The notes under the pieces: model-generated
Databases searched by the model: none
What the model saw: the letters and a program-made list of their open reading frames with translations, nothing else
Told to the model about the DNA's origin: nothing
Shown: positions 34,701 through 44,619 of the stretch, in pieces
Numbering within the stretch: the stretch's first letter is position 1
Layout of the letters: every line of letters starts with the position of its first letter
NCBI GenBank assembly: GCA_903813345.2
Contig: CAIIXF020000001.1
Coordinates: 30,619,915-30,683,914 of the forward strand
Source: Owenia fusiformis
Lineage: Eukaryota > Annelida > Polychaeta > Sabellida > Oweniidae
Length of the DNA: 64,000 bases
Direction: 5' to 3'
Program-made: the position numbers and the translations under genes

Positions 34701-37700
34701 CTGTCCCATATATGGGTATGTCGTAATACAAAATTCGAATTCAAACAGCCGCCATTTTGTTCACTTCAACATTTAAATCGTGAATTTTGGTCTTATTTCC
34801 AAACGAAAAATTCCAAAACTCACAAGAAACGATCGAGATATTGGTTCGAATCTTTTGAACTGTTTATTTTGAATTTATAGTCGGTTTTAATTTCAGAAAA
34901 TAACGACATTTCGACGTTTTCATTGTTGGAAAATATCGAGTTTCGATCCTGGGAGCCAATCCTCCTTGTTAAAATACATTTTCCAATTTATGTGAAATTT
35001 AAAATCAATCTTCCATTTATCTTTGGTGTACATCCTTTCTTTATTATGATATTCCAGGATATTATAGAAAAACTTAGATTTTTGATCTTTGAAGAATACT
35101 TTTTTATTATTATTGTAAAAAAATTGTCCTTTCATAATTTTTACAAACTTAGCAATTTTAGGTTTCATTATTTTTTCAAAAGGTTGCAGTATTTTTCTCG
35201 CTAAAGATATTTCTGAAATCCAGTTTCTCTTGTCTTTTAATTTTTCTAAAATGTGTTCTTCTTTAAGTAAATTGCCATTCACATCTATAATATCCTTTAC
35301 ATAAAGAATATCACTTTTAATCCAAGATTTAAAAAACAGACATTCTCCATTATTTTTCTTAAACAAATAGTTTCCAAAAATTGATTCTTGACAGAGTTTG
35401 TCATGATTTATAGCTACAGTATTCCCTCTGTCTTTACATTTATTGAAACTTAGTAATATTTCTTGATAAAATTTAGGAATACTTAATAAAAGTGGCATCT
35501 CTTTAGCAGAATTAAAGTTCATTCTAAGGAGTATTTCATTATTGGATGTTATTTTATTAAAATTCCACAGGGGTAAAATATTCCACTGATTTTTTTCACC
35601 AGGATGAAAAATTCTATCTATCCAAGATGCTTTTAAAGCACTGAATTGATTTTCGATATTAATCATATTCACACCTCCTTCTGAAATATCTTTATATAGT
35701 ATATTTCTTTTAATCCGGTCTTTGCCATTCCAAATAAAATTAAATAGTATTGTATTTATTCTTAAAATCATATCTTTTGGAATTGGAAGAATAGATGCAC
35801 TATAAATAAGTTTTGGGAGTGCAAGTGACTTTATTATTAATATTTTTCCAAAAATGGTTAAATCTCTTCTTTTCCATTTTTCTAAATAAGTTTGCATACC
35901 TTCAATTTTTTCATCCCAATTTTTCATCTTACATTGATTGTTGTCATATCCAATATAAATGCCAAGATATTTTATGGGTTGAGATTTGAACTGTAAATTT
36001 TGAAATTTGCCATTTTTGTCACTCCATTTACCAAGCCCTATTGCCTCAGTTTTTTCTAAATTTAGCTTCATTCCAGAAACAGTGCAAAACATATTTATTT
36101 TCTTTATGGCATTCTTTATGGAATGCTCATCTGCAAGGAAAAGTGTGCAATCATCTGCATATAATGCTGTTTTTATTTCAAATTGGTCCTCATTTAGTTT
36201 GACATTAATTCCACGGATATTCTCACTTTGTTTAATACTGTAGATTGGGTTAATTTGGCGCCCGCTTTAATTTGGCGAATTTGGCGAAATTGAAAAATTC
36301 GCCAATATAAATCTTCGCCAAAATTTAGAATGAATCCCCGGGAATTGTCTAGGGTATTTCGTCGAGTGTATTTAGGTCACTTCCGGTTTAGTTTTTTCCA
36401 AAAATATGAAAAAATGTCTCTCATAAATTGGCTCAGAACTGGTCAGTCACTTATTAATACTCAGGGAAAAACTAGAAAGGAAAAGTGCAGTATAGTAGCA
36501 GTATCAATCGAGGTGCAAAATGTAAAGGATGATCTCACAAAAATGTACAAACGTGGTGAATATTGCCAGTGGTCCTCAAAAGAAAAAATTAACATAAAAT
36601 TCGCAAACAACGCGTAAGTTAATTAAATTTTTTTTGCATATCCGCCAAATTAAATAGCCGCCAATATGCCAAAAATGGCAAAATCGCCAAATTAAGTAGC
36701 GCCAAATTAACCCAATCTACAGTACTTAAATTTAACATTTCCATTGATATGATGAAAAGTAGGGCAGACAATGGACAGCCTTGCTTAATTCCCCTGCTCA
36801 TGTGTACTTTTTCAGTTAACCATCCATTATGTTTAATGACAATTGAGGGATTTGAGTATATCATTTTTACCCATCTTAAGAAGTCATTCCCAAAGTTAAG
36901 TTTTTTTAGTGTTAATAGCATAAAATTCCACTCAATTGAATCAGAAGCTTTCTCAAAATCAGTTAATACTATAGCGCCATCTTTATTTGTGATCTTACAA
37001 TATTCTAATGTTGTTTAAAGTGCTGTAACATTGCTGTAACAGTCTGATCATCATGAAATATGGTACGCTGGTGGGAAATTGAATGATGTAGAAGTGCGCC
37101 AAATGTCAGGGAGCAATTTCCTGATATGACAAAGACATGAGAGTTGCTGTTTTTTTGATTTTGTATTACAAAATGTTTTTGCAATTGACTCTTATTTTAC
37201 TCATAGAGAGAATAGAATAGGTATAAACACATTGATAAATTCTCAAAAAAGTAAATTGATTAATGTTCAACAATTCAGACTAATTTGTACAGTGAACAGA
37301 TATACATTAAAGCATCCCCTCCCCTATTTCCTTACCTGATAGGATTTCAATTTGTCTAAAAGCTCTAGGTTGGTGTACTGCAATGAATATTATGTCCAAC
37401 ATAATGGAGGCTAAGAGCATGAGCATGAACTGCAAAGAAAGCATAGAAACATTTATACCAGGTGCCAGGGGTTTCCTCAAATAGACCACAATCTTATAGG
37501 TAATAAATTGGGATCCCAATTGTACCATTGTTTGCACCACAATTAAGACTAATTAGTTTTGGAAAGCGCATATTGTATACCCTATTTTTAAAATACGAAT
37601 TGAACATACCATAAATACTGCATCAGGTGATTCATTCTGTATAAGAGCCCAGATGCCCAACACTAAGATGAATGTATTCATGTAGATATAAGCAGGTGGC

Positions 37701-38303
37701 AAGTAAAGAGAGCTCATAGATGCGCTGAAATAATCACATAGAAATCTTACATCAAACCACTTACTTTTTGGAAAATGGTAGATTGTGTGTATGAAGAGGG
37801 ATCAGAGGCATTAGATTTGATGCACAGTAAAAAAGGGACTCTATCAAGGTGTCTATGATGGAAGGTTGTGATAATCCACTGTATCCTAAGGGGTGGAAAT
37901 TTCTGTAGATGGCATTAACATACAATGTAGAGTATTTCTTGAAGGTGACATTGTTCAATGCTTCCTCATAGGTTGTTTCATGTTGAATTCACTATTTCAG
38001 ATTTCTGTTTTGATATTACATGTAATTTAATTTCTGTTTTGATATTAATAATGAAATTATCATAATTATCTATATGCATATCGAATAATTATCTATATGC
38101 ATATCAAATCTAACCATCATAGACAATTCCTAGTTTATCTACCACATCATATCCAAATCTGTTCTCTCCTAATAGTACATTTTTTAGACTTTCTATAATT
38201 TCATAATTTAATCATATTTACACATGAAAATGTGTTATGTTCATTAGAGACTTGTTTCCGCAACTTACCAGACTGTCAGTATGAAATGAGCACCCCATAT
38301 CAC
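31719..38303 (-). CDS. AGTRAP: AGTRAP (angiotensin II receptor-associated protein family), lacking exon 1
   Basis: Small multi-pass membrane protein; the human protein binds the AT1 receptor tail and promotes its internalisation, but an invertebrate role is unknown. Exons in transcript order: 38303-38269, 37724-37610, 37429-37336, 33640-33601, 32176-32058, 31834-31719. They give 172 residues with all phases consistent. Membrane segments: VIWGAHFILTV; AYIYMNTFILVLGIWALIQ; FMLMLLASIMLDIIFIAV; MSIVNLIIKPITSFILY. Human counterparts include VILLGHWLLTTW and LATIFLDIVHI. The 40-base exon at 33,601-33,640 (SQDLKNEYRFSLG) is required by phase and matches human GRFGVG. The tail is hydrophilic and ends EKPPIP. 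The first coding exon (human MELPAVNLK) must lie above 38,303 and was not found. Introns carry many transposons. Confidence 0.88.
32303..33140. mobile_element. TTAA-flanked non-autonomous element, 830 bp
   Basis: TTAA at 32,303-32,306 and 33,137-33,140 flanks 32,307-33,136. The ends AGTCCCCGTCTAAAGTTT and AAACTTTACATGGGGCCT form imperfect inverted repeats. TTAA duplication with short TIRs fits the piggyBac or Kolobok superfamilies. The interior is strongly A/T-biased and non-coding. It sits in the AGTRAP intron between the exon ending at 32,176 and the 40-base exon at 33,601. Confidence 0.7.
33847..34038 (-). pseudogene. Tc1/mariner-type transposase C-terminal fragment
   Basis: The minus-strand frame reads VPDFYLWGYANDKVYQNDLR followed by TIADLKKEIICVI. 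This is the DFxLWGYLKDxVY..TIxELKxxI block at the end of mariner-like transposases. Only about 60 codons remain and no further domain is recognisable on either side. It lies in an AGTRAP intron just downstream of the LINE remnant and on the same strand. Confidence 0.75.
34685..34950. mobile_element. Repeat inserted in the LINE, shared with 14,430-14,530
   Basis: The segment carries CAGCCGCCATTTTG, AATTTTGGTCTTATTTCC and AAAAATTCCAAAACTCAC, also found in order in the loop of the foldback at 14.4 kb. It is flanked by inverted copies of GGAGGATTGGCTCCCAG (about 34,668-34,684 and 34,952-34,975). It interrupts the LINE reading frame between the 390- and 181-codon segments. Exact borders are uncertain. 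Confidence 0.6.
36236..36724. mobile_element. MITE with TA duplication inserted in the LINE RT domain
   Basis: The element 36,238-36,722 (485 bp) is flanked by TA at 36,236-36,237 and 36,723-36,724. The inverted ends are CTGTAGATTGGGTTAATTTG and CAAATTAACCCAATCTACAG. Removing the element and one TA restores an open RT frame across the junction, so the insertion is precise. The interior repeats AATTTGGCG/CGCCAAATT words near both ends. A diverged partial copy lies at 60,317-60,650. The TA target and end layout fit a Tc1/mariner-mobilised MITE. Confidence 0.85.
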
Positions 38304-38970
38304 CTGTAAAATTAACACAATAAGACATTTAATGTCATAATAAAATACTTTCAATACACTGTTGTAAAATACGCATAGCATGATAAGAATTCCAAATCAA
38401 GTCATGTAATAAATCTTGATAATAATTTTGGGGGAAAATTGTGAATATCATAAGTAATCTCCCATCAACAACTAAACAAAAAATAGTTCACCAAGCCTTG
38501 GGATCTTGGTAATGGGTCCATTATCTATAATATGTTGCACATTATTCATAACCTTCTGAAATGTTTCTATTTTTCATATACTGTTGCAATGTGGTCCTTT
38601 GATTGCTTAGTTTTGAGATTCAAAGTTGCCGATGGAATTATGAATCTGACTGTAATTGCATGCTTCTTGATTTTTTCTGTTAACTTTCCCTTACCTTTAA
38701 GGCGAATGTTCAAGAAAACATTTTTGAAAAAATTGCTATGTCTCCAATGTTATTTTATGGTACAAAATACAGAATGACTAAAGCATATGTGTATTTCTTT
38801 GCTTTTTCCAGGAAAGCATCATTACATTGTCTATTAGTTAACCTGGTAAGAGGTCAATGGTAAAAAATGCAGATATTCAAGAAATAATATTAGAAATGAC
38901 CGCCTTTTCAATTTTCAAAATTTTTTCTTCAGTTCAACTGCAATTTGACTGTGGTCTTTATTTGCACAAG
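38304..38970. other. Region upstream of AGTRAP exon 2
   Basis: This should be intronic for AGTRAP, whose first exon was not found. At 38,785-38,875 the words TTGCTTTTTCCAGGAAAGCA, TCATTACATTGTCT and GGTCAATGG are shared with 48,560-48,640 and, inverted, with 48,700-48,790, so it contains a fragment of the family seen inside the Mutator-like element. Confidence 0.45.
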
Positions 38971-39242
38971 AAAATAACATGTAGACTTACTAAGATCCTC
39001 TAGTCTGATATTTTTTGAAAATTGGCTGAAAGTACTTATGGTAAGGGTGCATGTTCGGAATTTTGCTGCAACCATCAATAGGGTCACATGTTATTTTTCA
39101 AATTTGAAAATAACATGTAGACTTACTAAGATCCTCTAGTCTGATATTTTTTGAAAATTGGCTGAAAGTACTTATGGTAAGGGTGCATGTTGGGAATTTT
39201 GCTGCAACCCTCAATAGGGTCACATGTTATTTTTCAAATTTG
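38971..39242 (+). repeat. Two tandem copies of a 136-bp unit
   Basis: The units 38,971-39,106 and 39,107-39,242 are almost identical by eye; the clear differences are CGGAATT/GGGAATT and CCATCAATAG/CCCTCAATAG. Each begins AAAATAACATGTAGACTTAC and ends near CACATGTTATTTTTCAAATT, so each unit also has inverted ends (AAAATAACATGT/ACATGTTATTTT). High identity implies recent duplication. Confidence 0.9.
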
Positions 39243-39480
39243 AATCACTCCTTCCCCACAATGTCTACATCTCTCACTTTTGCACAACGAGTGCACTAAT
39301 GTACCTAGAAAAGAATGTAGAGGAATAATATGTTTTGCTAAAATGTATAAAAAACAAGAAAATTCTCTCATTTTTTATACATTTTACGAAACAAAACTTC
39401 TCACTAGTCTTTTCTAGGTACATAAATTCACTCTCTGTGCAAAACTGGAAGATGTAGACAATGTGGGGAAGGAGTGATTC
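39243..39480. repeat. 238-bp palindrome adjoining the tandem repeat
   Basis: GAATCACTCCTTCCCCACAA, TGTCTACATCT, GTACCTAGAAAAGA and AAAATGTATAAAAAA at the left pair with TTTTTTATACATTTTA, TCTTTTCTAGGTAC, AGATGTAGACA and TTGTGGGGAAGGAGTGATTC at the right, with a short central turn near 39,360. It starts exactly where the second 136-bp unit ends, so both probably belong to one larger element. Confidence 0.85.
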
Positions 39481-40157
39481 CTGTTTGAAAAATAAAGGAC
39501 CCGCGGTCCTGTGCTCACACAGTTTGGAACCTTTAGAGGAATGTATATCCTGACTTTCAAACAAAAACATTGATTTGGATTTGTAGTCTCGAACTTTGAG
39601 AAACTTAGATAGCACAGTTGTGTGACCTAGTTTGATGACTTTTGACCTTGAAAATTTTACTTATTCAGAGCTCAGTAAGGTCTTTTGTGATTAAGCTGAC
39701 CAAAATTTACATCTAAAAATCAATTTGAAAAATCAACTTTTTTGACCTTTTGAAGGTCACTGAAGGTCAAATCCTAAAACTAATGTCAGATTTGAACTCC
39801 TGGCACCTTGTAGATGATTTTCCATAAAAATTTGGTCAAATTGAAGCAAGTTGAAAAATAACTTATTTTTACTGTTTTTTGATGTCAAATATCTCAAAAA
39901 CGGTAAAAATTTCATGCTGGCATATAATGAGCAATATGTAGGGAATGCTTAAATCTAGTAATGATGTAATTCATTGCAAGAAATTATCAAGTATAAGGCA
40001 AACTTTGATAAACTTGTCAATCACAAAAGTCCTACTTTTTGTCAAATTTTATAGAGTAAACACCAAAAACTGTCATTCCAAGACCTTTGGAATCTTCAGA
40101 GGACATAAGTTGCATATACAGCAACTACTACAAGTTATTTGAAAGTTCTACTTCAAC
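39481..40157. repeat. Diverged DNA rich in GACCTT/AAGGTCA words
   Basis: Repeated TTTTGACCTT, GAAGGTCACTGAAGGTCAAA and GAAGCAAGTTGAAAAATAAC words match the interior of the GTCACCACC element at 54,117-54,643. The stretch is probably an old relative. No ORF of interest. Confidence 0.5.
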
Positions 40158-41181
40158 AAAGTCACGCCCAGTGATCGTGAATATGGGACGGAGGGGGGGA
40201 GCAGGCAATTTCTGCTAGGAAATTCAACAAATCTGGAAGATTTATTTTTTCAAGAAAAAGTTTACAATTGAATTGCTAAATGGATAGGCGCACGGTATGG
40301 TAGAATATGTTAGGTTTTCTGGAATTTTTTCTGAAACGATACGCATCTAAGGTATGAGATCTATTAAAAAAGGCGCAAGGCCATCAACAGGCACAAATCA
40401 ACGTTTTTGCTATAAATCAAGCAACAATGGTCTGGACGACCTGTAATAAATACTTGTAAGTGATGTTATCATAACTAAATTAATGTCATTGCTGAATTTA
40501 TAAAATAAGTTTCCATATGTGAAATAAAAAATAATCGAAAATAATGAATTTGGGACGGAGGGGGGGAGGGGACGGAGGGGGGGGGAGCAATATGTATATA
40601 AGACATGATTAGAGATGTTTCGCGACTTTAAGTCCTTTTACTCCAAATGTCCCCATTTTTCAGTCTCCAGGGGTATATCATCCAGTTTCTTACTAAGTTA
40701 ATGAGTTCATTTTTCAAATACAAGAATTCGTGTGAAGTTGTTTCACTTTATAGAATTATTACTCCCCCCCTCCGTCCCCTCCCCCCCATTTTAATTATTT
40801 TCGATTATTTTTTATTTTACGTATGGGAACTTATTTTATAAATTCAGCAATGACATTAATTTAGTTATGATAACATCACTTACAAGTATTTATTACAGGT
40901 CGTGTAGTCCATTGTTGCTTGATTTATAGCAAAAACTTTGACTTTTGCACGTTGGTTGCGTTGCGCCTTTTTTAATAGATCTTATATCTTAAAAGAGTAT
41001 CGGTTGAAAAATAATCCTAGAATACCTAACATATTTTATCATACCGTGCGCTTATTCAATTTGCAATTCAATCGTAAACTCTGTCTTGAAAAAATAATTT
41101 TACCAGATTTGTTGAATTTTCTAGCAGAAATTGCCTGCTCCCCCCCTCCGTCCCATATTCACGATCACCGGGCGTGAAAGT
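40158..41181. mobile_element. 1,014-bp foldback element with 5-bp target duplication
   Basis: The element 40,163-41,176 is flanked by AAAGT at 40,158-40,162 and 41,177-41,181. The ends CACGCCCAGTGATCGTGAAT and ATTCACGATCACCGGGCGTG are inverted. The arms run about 415 bp each and are close to identical near the ends (GGGACGG, a G run, then AGCAGGCAATTTCTGCTAG and its complement), with more mismatches inward. The centre holds GGGACGGAGGGGGG-type runs on one side and their C-rich complement at about 40,765, so it could form a cruciform and G-quadruplexes. No coding capacity. Confidence 0.9.
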
Positions 41182-41339
41182 GTCTAGTATTTACAGAAAA
41201 TTTGACTTTTTAACGTCAAAATCAGCAACTTCTCGGAAACCGGGCGAACTTGAGAAATGGCAATGATAGGTCAAATAGGCATTGTGGATATGCATAAAAT
41301 GAATGTGGATATGACTCAATCCGAATAGCAGTTTTAATT

Positions 41340-41425
41340 TGTGCGGCCAATGTTGACGTACGCACGGACAGACCAACGGACGGATGCCCGGTCGATCCCA
41401 TAGGCTCACTGTGTGAGCCAATAAC
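41340..41425 (-). repeat. Fragment related to the 1.85-kb repeat
   Basis: GTTGACGTACGCACGGACAG, ACGGACGG and GGCTCACTGTGTGAGCC are the reverse-complement counterpart of the GGTGAGC..GTCCGTCCG end at 1,850-1,925. It is one element terminus, with no second end recognised nearby. Confidence 0.55.
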
Positions 41426-41488
41426 ATGTGACTCAATTGAGAAATGTAGCAAAATTCCGAACATGCAACCTGGCCTTATACTAAAATA

Positions 41489-43828
41489 ACATACACTCTG
41501 TTAAGCATGATAAAAGGCAAGAAGTTTAGTTAGAAATAAAAGAGTTATCTCATGAATGGGACCCTTACATAGCTCCTAAAAGGTAGAAGACACTAAATGA
41601 TGTAACACTATAAGCTGAATTTTGTCCACATAGAGCATGTGCACAATACTAAAGACATGTAAAATTGAACTGTCAAAAGAACTGAAATATACTTACCAGC
41701 TCGCCTCTTCCGGAAGTTATGATACGTTATGGTGTAACTACGGTAATTAATTTTAAAATATTGAAAAAATCACAAAATACAAGTTCTGAGGTATATCGCC
41801 ATTTTTAAGCGAATTAGCCCATACTATGACTATATATTCGCACCCCCATATACAGATATATATAAACTTCATCTTCACAATAAATTGAGCTTCTTTCAAA
41901 TTTCCATTTTTTGAGATAAGTGCCATTTTCTTACAATTCAAGCCGTAAAAATAGTTAGAAAGTGCTTCCCAGTTGAGGTTAATGGCTTTTATACTTACAT
42001 TAATGTATGGAGCACTTAAAATGTACTTAGAATCGTATAAATAGCTCTATTCTGTGAGATTTATTTTTGTTTTTATTTTTACATTTTTCTCACCTCATAA
42101 TTGAAGAGCTCCGCTGTTGATTTACATTCAGTTACACGTATTTGCTTGAAAATTCGCCATGATTGGAACAAATGATGGTTGGTTTATGTTATATTTATTT
42201 AGTTTGTATTTGAATCTAGCTACTTAAACACAAAACATGTCTTCATATTATGCTAAAGAGCAAAGATCGCGAATTCTAGGTGAAGCCAATTATTTTGCAC
42301 AAGTCATATCCTGATTGCATCATAGTTACTTTGTACTAGTCACATCCTGATTGCATCAGCCAATTCACGTGATTTACAGTTTCAGGCCTGTCAACTTGGG
42401 AACACCTACGGAACGGAATGCGTGACATATTCGTAATTCGCGTGAAAAGTCCGAACGAAATGCGTACATTTTTTTTCCGGCGTTCGTATTTTTGCTGTGT
42501 AGACGATCTTTTTTAGAAATTTTTCTACAGAAATATTTTTGCTTGACAATTACCAGGTAAAATGCGTATTTGCGTGACATTTTCTGTCACGCAAAAATAA
42601 CTGGCGTGACTTCAAATTCTTCAGCAAATGCGTGACAAATACGCAAATTGCGGGACAGTTGACAGGCCTGCAGTTTGCACATGGTTTCAATATACATGTT
42701 ATACTACTTCCGGGTAGGGTAGTGTTTTTTATACTTTAAAAACAAAGCCATTTCGATCAGTTTTTATAATGCTTGGTAGAACTGAGAGGTTTTACAATGC
42801 ATATTTAAATTAATACACATGAGTGTATTTGATGAACTCTCAAAAATAAAACCCACAATAATATCTTTTTTATTCACAATTTCATGTCATTGTTTCTAAC
42901 AAGTCGCCTCTTTCTCTCTTTTCTTTATTTTTGTCAACAGTCAAAATCGGAATTTAAAACTTGGTTTCTTTACAAGCTCTGCTTCTGTAAATACTAAATA
43001 ACATGAAAAATGTTAAACCTGACATCCTACACTTATTTGATATGAAATAGGCGATCATTGATATCATTTTTGTGCTGTTAAGTGTGGATCTTTTAATTTT
43101 TTAGTCAAACTTGATCGCTGATCTCTGTCGATGTGACGTCACGCATTAAATATGCACGCATGGGCAGTACAATACTTAAGGCAATATGGCGTCTTAGGCC
43201 TATACATGAGCCAGAATGGAGGTCTGCAAGTTGAAATGAATATGTTTGTTTATGCATCAATCGATCACACATATAATCCAGACAATCTTTCAAATCATAT
43301 ACTTAACATTGTAATGGATTTATTTATTTTGTGAGCTAACGTTCCCTTTAATTTTCATTGGTGAAGCAATGATTTTACCTAAAATGAGTCCCTGTCTTTG
43401 CATAGTGATATTTAAAAATCGAGAAGCAAAACCTATGTTGAATATACTGTGTATTGATGAAGTTTATATATAGCCACAAAAATATTGTTATTATATCGGC
43501 AAATTCGCTCAAAAATGGTTGTACACCCTAGAAATTGAATGTTGTTGATTTTTTCAATATTTTAAAATTAATTACCGTAGTTACACCATAACGTATCATA
43601 ACTTCCGGTAGAGGCGAGCTGGTGAGTAATTTCTATTATTTTGACAGTTCAATTTTACATGTCTTTAGTATTGTGCACATGCTCTATGTGGACAAAATTC
43701 AGCTTATAGTGTCACACCATTTAGTGTCTTCTACCTTTTAGGAGCCATGTAAGGGTCCCATTCATGAGATAACTCTTTTATTTCTAACTAAACTTCTTGC
43801 CTTTTATCATGCTTAACAGAGTGTACAT
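41489..43828. mobile_element. 2.3-kb foldback element with about 280-bp inverted arms
   Basis: The arms 41,493-41,771 and 43,548-43,824 are highly similar: ACACTCTGTTAAGCATGATA against its complement, GACCCTTACATAGCTCC, GTGCACAATACTAAAGACAT, and CCAGCTCGCC with CTTCCGGAAGTTATGATACG. A short ACAT at 41,489-41,492 and 43,825-43,828 may be a 4-bp target duplication. The 1.78-kb interior has no transposase motif and itself contains a smaller complete element (42,383-42,670). A 35-bp direct repeat (CATCCTGATTGCATCA) occurs at about 42,305-42,360. The left arm contains a CTTACCAG that mimics a splice donor on the minus strand, but being in both arms it is not the missing AGTRAP exon. Confidence 0.85.
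42377..42676. mobile_element. CAGGCCTGTCAAC MITE, copy 1 (288 bp)
   Basis: The element 42,383-42,670 starts CAGGCCTGTCAACTT and ends AGTTGACAGGCCTG, and is flanked by CAGTTT at 42,377-42,382 and 42,671-42,676. The interior is full of GCGTGAC/GTCACGC and ATGCGT words. It is the same family as 52,220-52,646 in the opposite orientation. CAGG-type ends suggest the hAT superfamily, with a shorter duplication than the usual 8 bp. Confidence 0.88.
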
Positions 43829-44583
43829 GCAGGTATGTCAATTTTATCAAAATATTTTCTTCAACATGTGCCTTTAAGAATAGGATATTAACAGAAAGAA
43901 AATGTAACTGAATTCATGCTACATAAAAAGGAAAGTGATATTTCAAACATATTACTATTGTATGATGAAGAGTCATGTGATTTTATTTGTGATGAATATT
44001 TTCGCCCTTTATATTTGGATTTCCTCCGTTTAATAAGTATTTATGTTCGCAATTGTATCTCTATGGAATATCTTACCTTTAGTGATACCTGTGGAGCATT
44101 CATTTTTTATTACAACTGTCTAGATATCACACAATATATCGAAGTAGAAAGATAATTTTATTTTCAAATCTACCAAGTTTACTTCCGGCATCTGATAAGT
44201 CTCTATCAAAAATGTAATTACATATTTAGCAGATTTAAATTAGTTATATAAATTAATTTTACCTCCTATTACAATAAAAAATATTTTGTATCAATACAGT
44301 ACAATAAAATGTACGAATAATATTGATTTAAACATGATAATTCATTATGTTGATGAGGCTATTGTTCAAGATGGCGCCGCCCATGAAAATGTGAAAAAAT
44401 GGTAATATTTTCAGATATTGTTAAATTTCTTGTATATTTACAATATGTTGTATTCTTAGATGTATTATTCAACGATATAAATACTCCATCATCTTAGGGG
44501 CATGTATTTTATTGATTTTTAGTAAAGTATTACCATAATATACATAAAAATAATTCAATTTATTATGGCTTATCTAATTTTCA
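43829..44583. other. AT-rich spacer before the nested elements
   Basis: I see no gene, palindrome or tandem repeat. One 79-codon frame (43,916-44,155) has no similarity I recognise. AAGATGGCGCCGCCATGAAA-like sequence near 44,370 is the only GC-richer spot. Confidence 0.35.
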
Positions 44584-44619
44584 GGTAAAGTTAACCAAAT
44601 GGTCGCGAGTAAATCTCAG

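Larger units (their letters stand above)
34186..37016 (-). pseudogene. L1-like LINE ORF2 remnant, 5' truncated, interrupted twice
   Basis: Order on the minus strand: RT blocks (DFEKASDSIEWNF, GIKQGCPLSALLF) at 37,016-36,725; an inserted MITE; then ALYADDCTLFLADEH, GMKLNLEKTEAIGLG and KYLGIYIG, continuing open to 34,920; an inserted repeat; then FNFKLFHNVLPSSIDLFKWK and the C-terminal CxxC..H..C block NFCKVENNLKHIILECD to 34,186. This is the arrangement of the L1/Tx1 lineage. It lacks the endonuclease and ORF1, so it cannot move on its own, but long stretches stay open (390 and 181 codons), suggesting a recent insertion. It lies antisense to nothing and shares the strand of AGTRAP, in whose intron it sits. 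Confidence 0.9.

Noticed and set aside
38695-38720. Strong minus-strand donor AAAG|GTAAGG upstream of AGTRAP exon 2
   Set aside because: The frame needed to join exon 2 has a stop a few codons before the donor and no ATG between.
41680-41720. CTTACCAGCTCGCC as a minus-strand donor for AGTRAP exon 1
   Set aside because: The same sequence is present in both arms of the foldback element, so it is transposon sequence.
42383-42670. Recurring GTCACGC/GCGTGAC words as a possible CRISPR-like array
   Set aside because: The words are irregularly spaced in both orientations inside a TIR element; there are no regular spacers and the DNA is eukaryotic.
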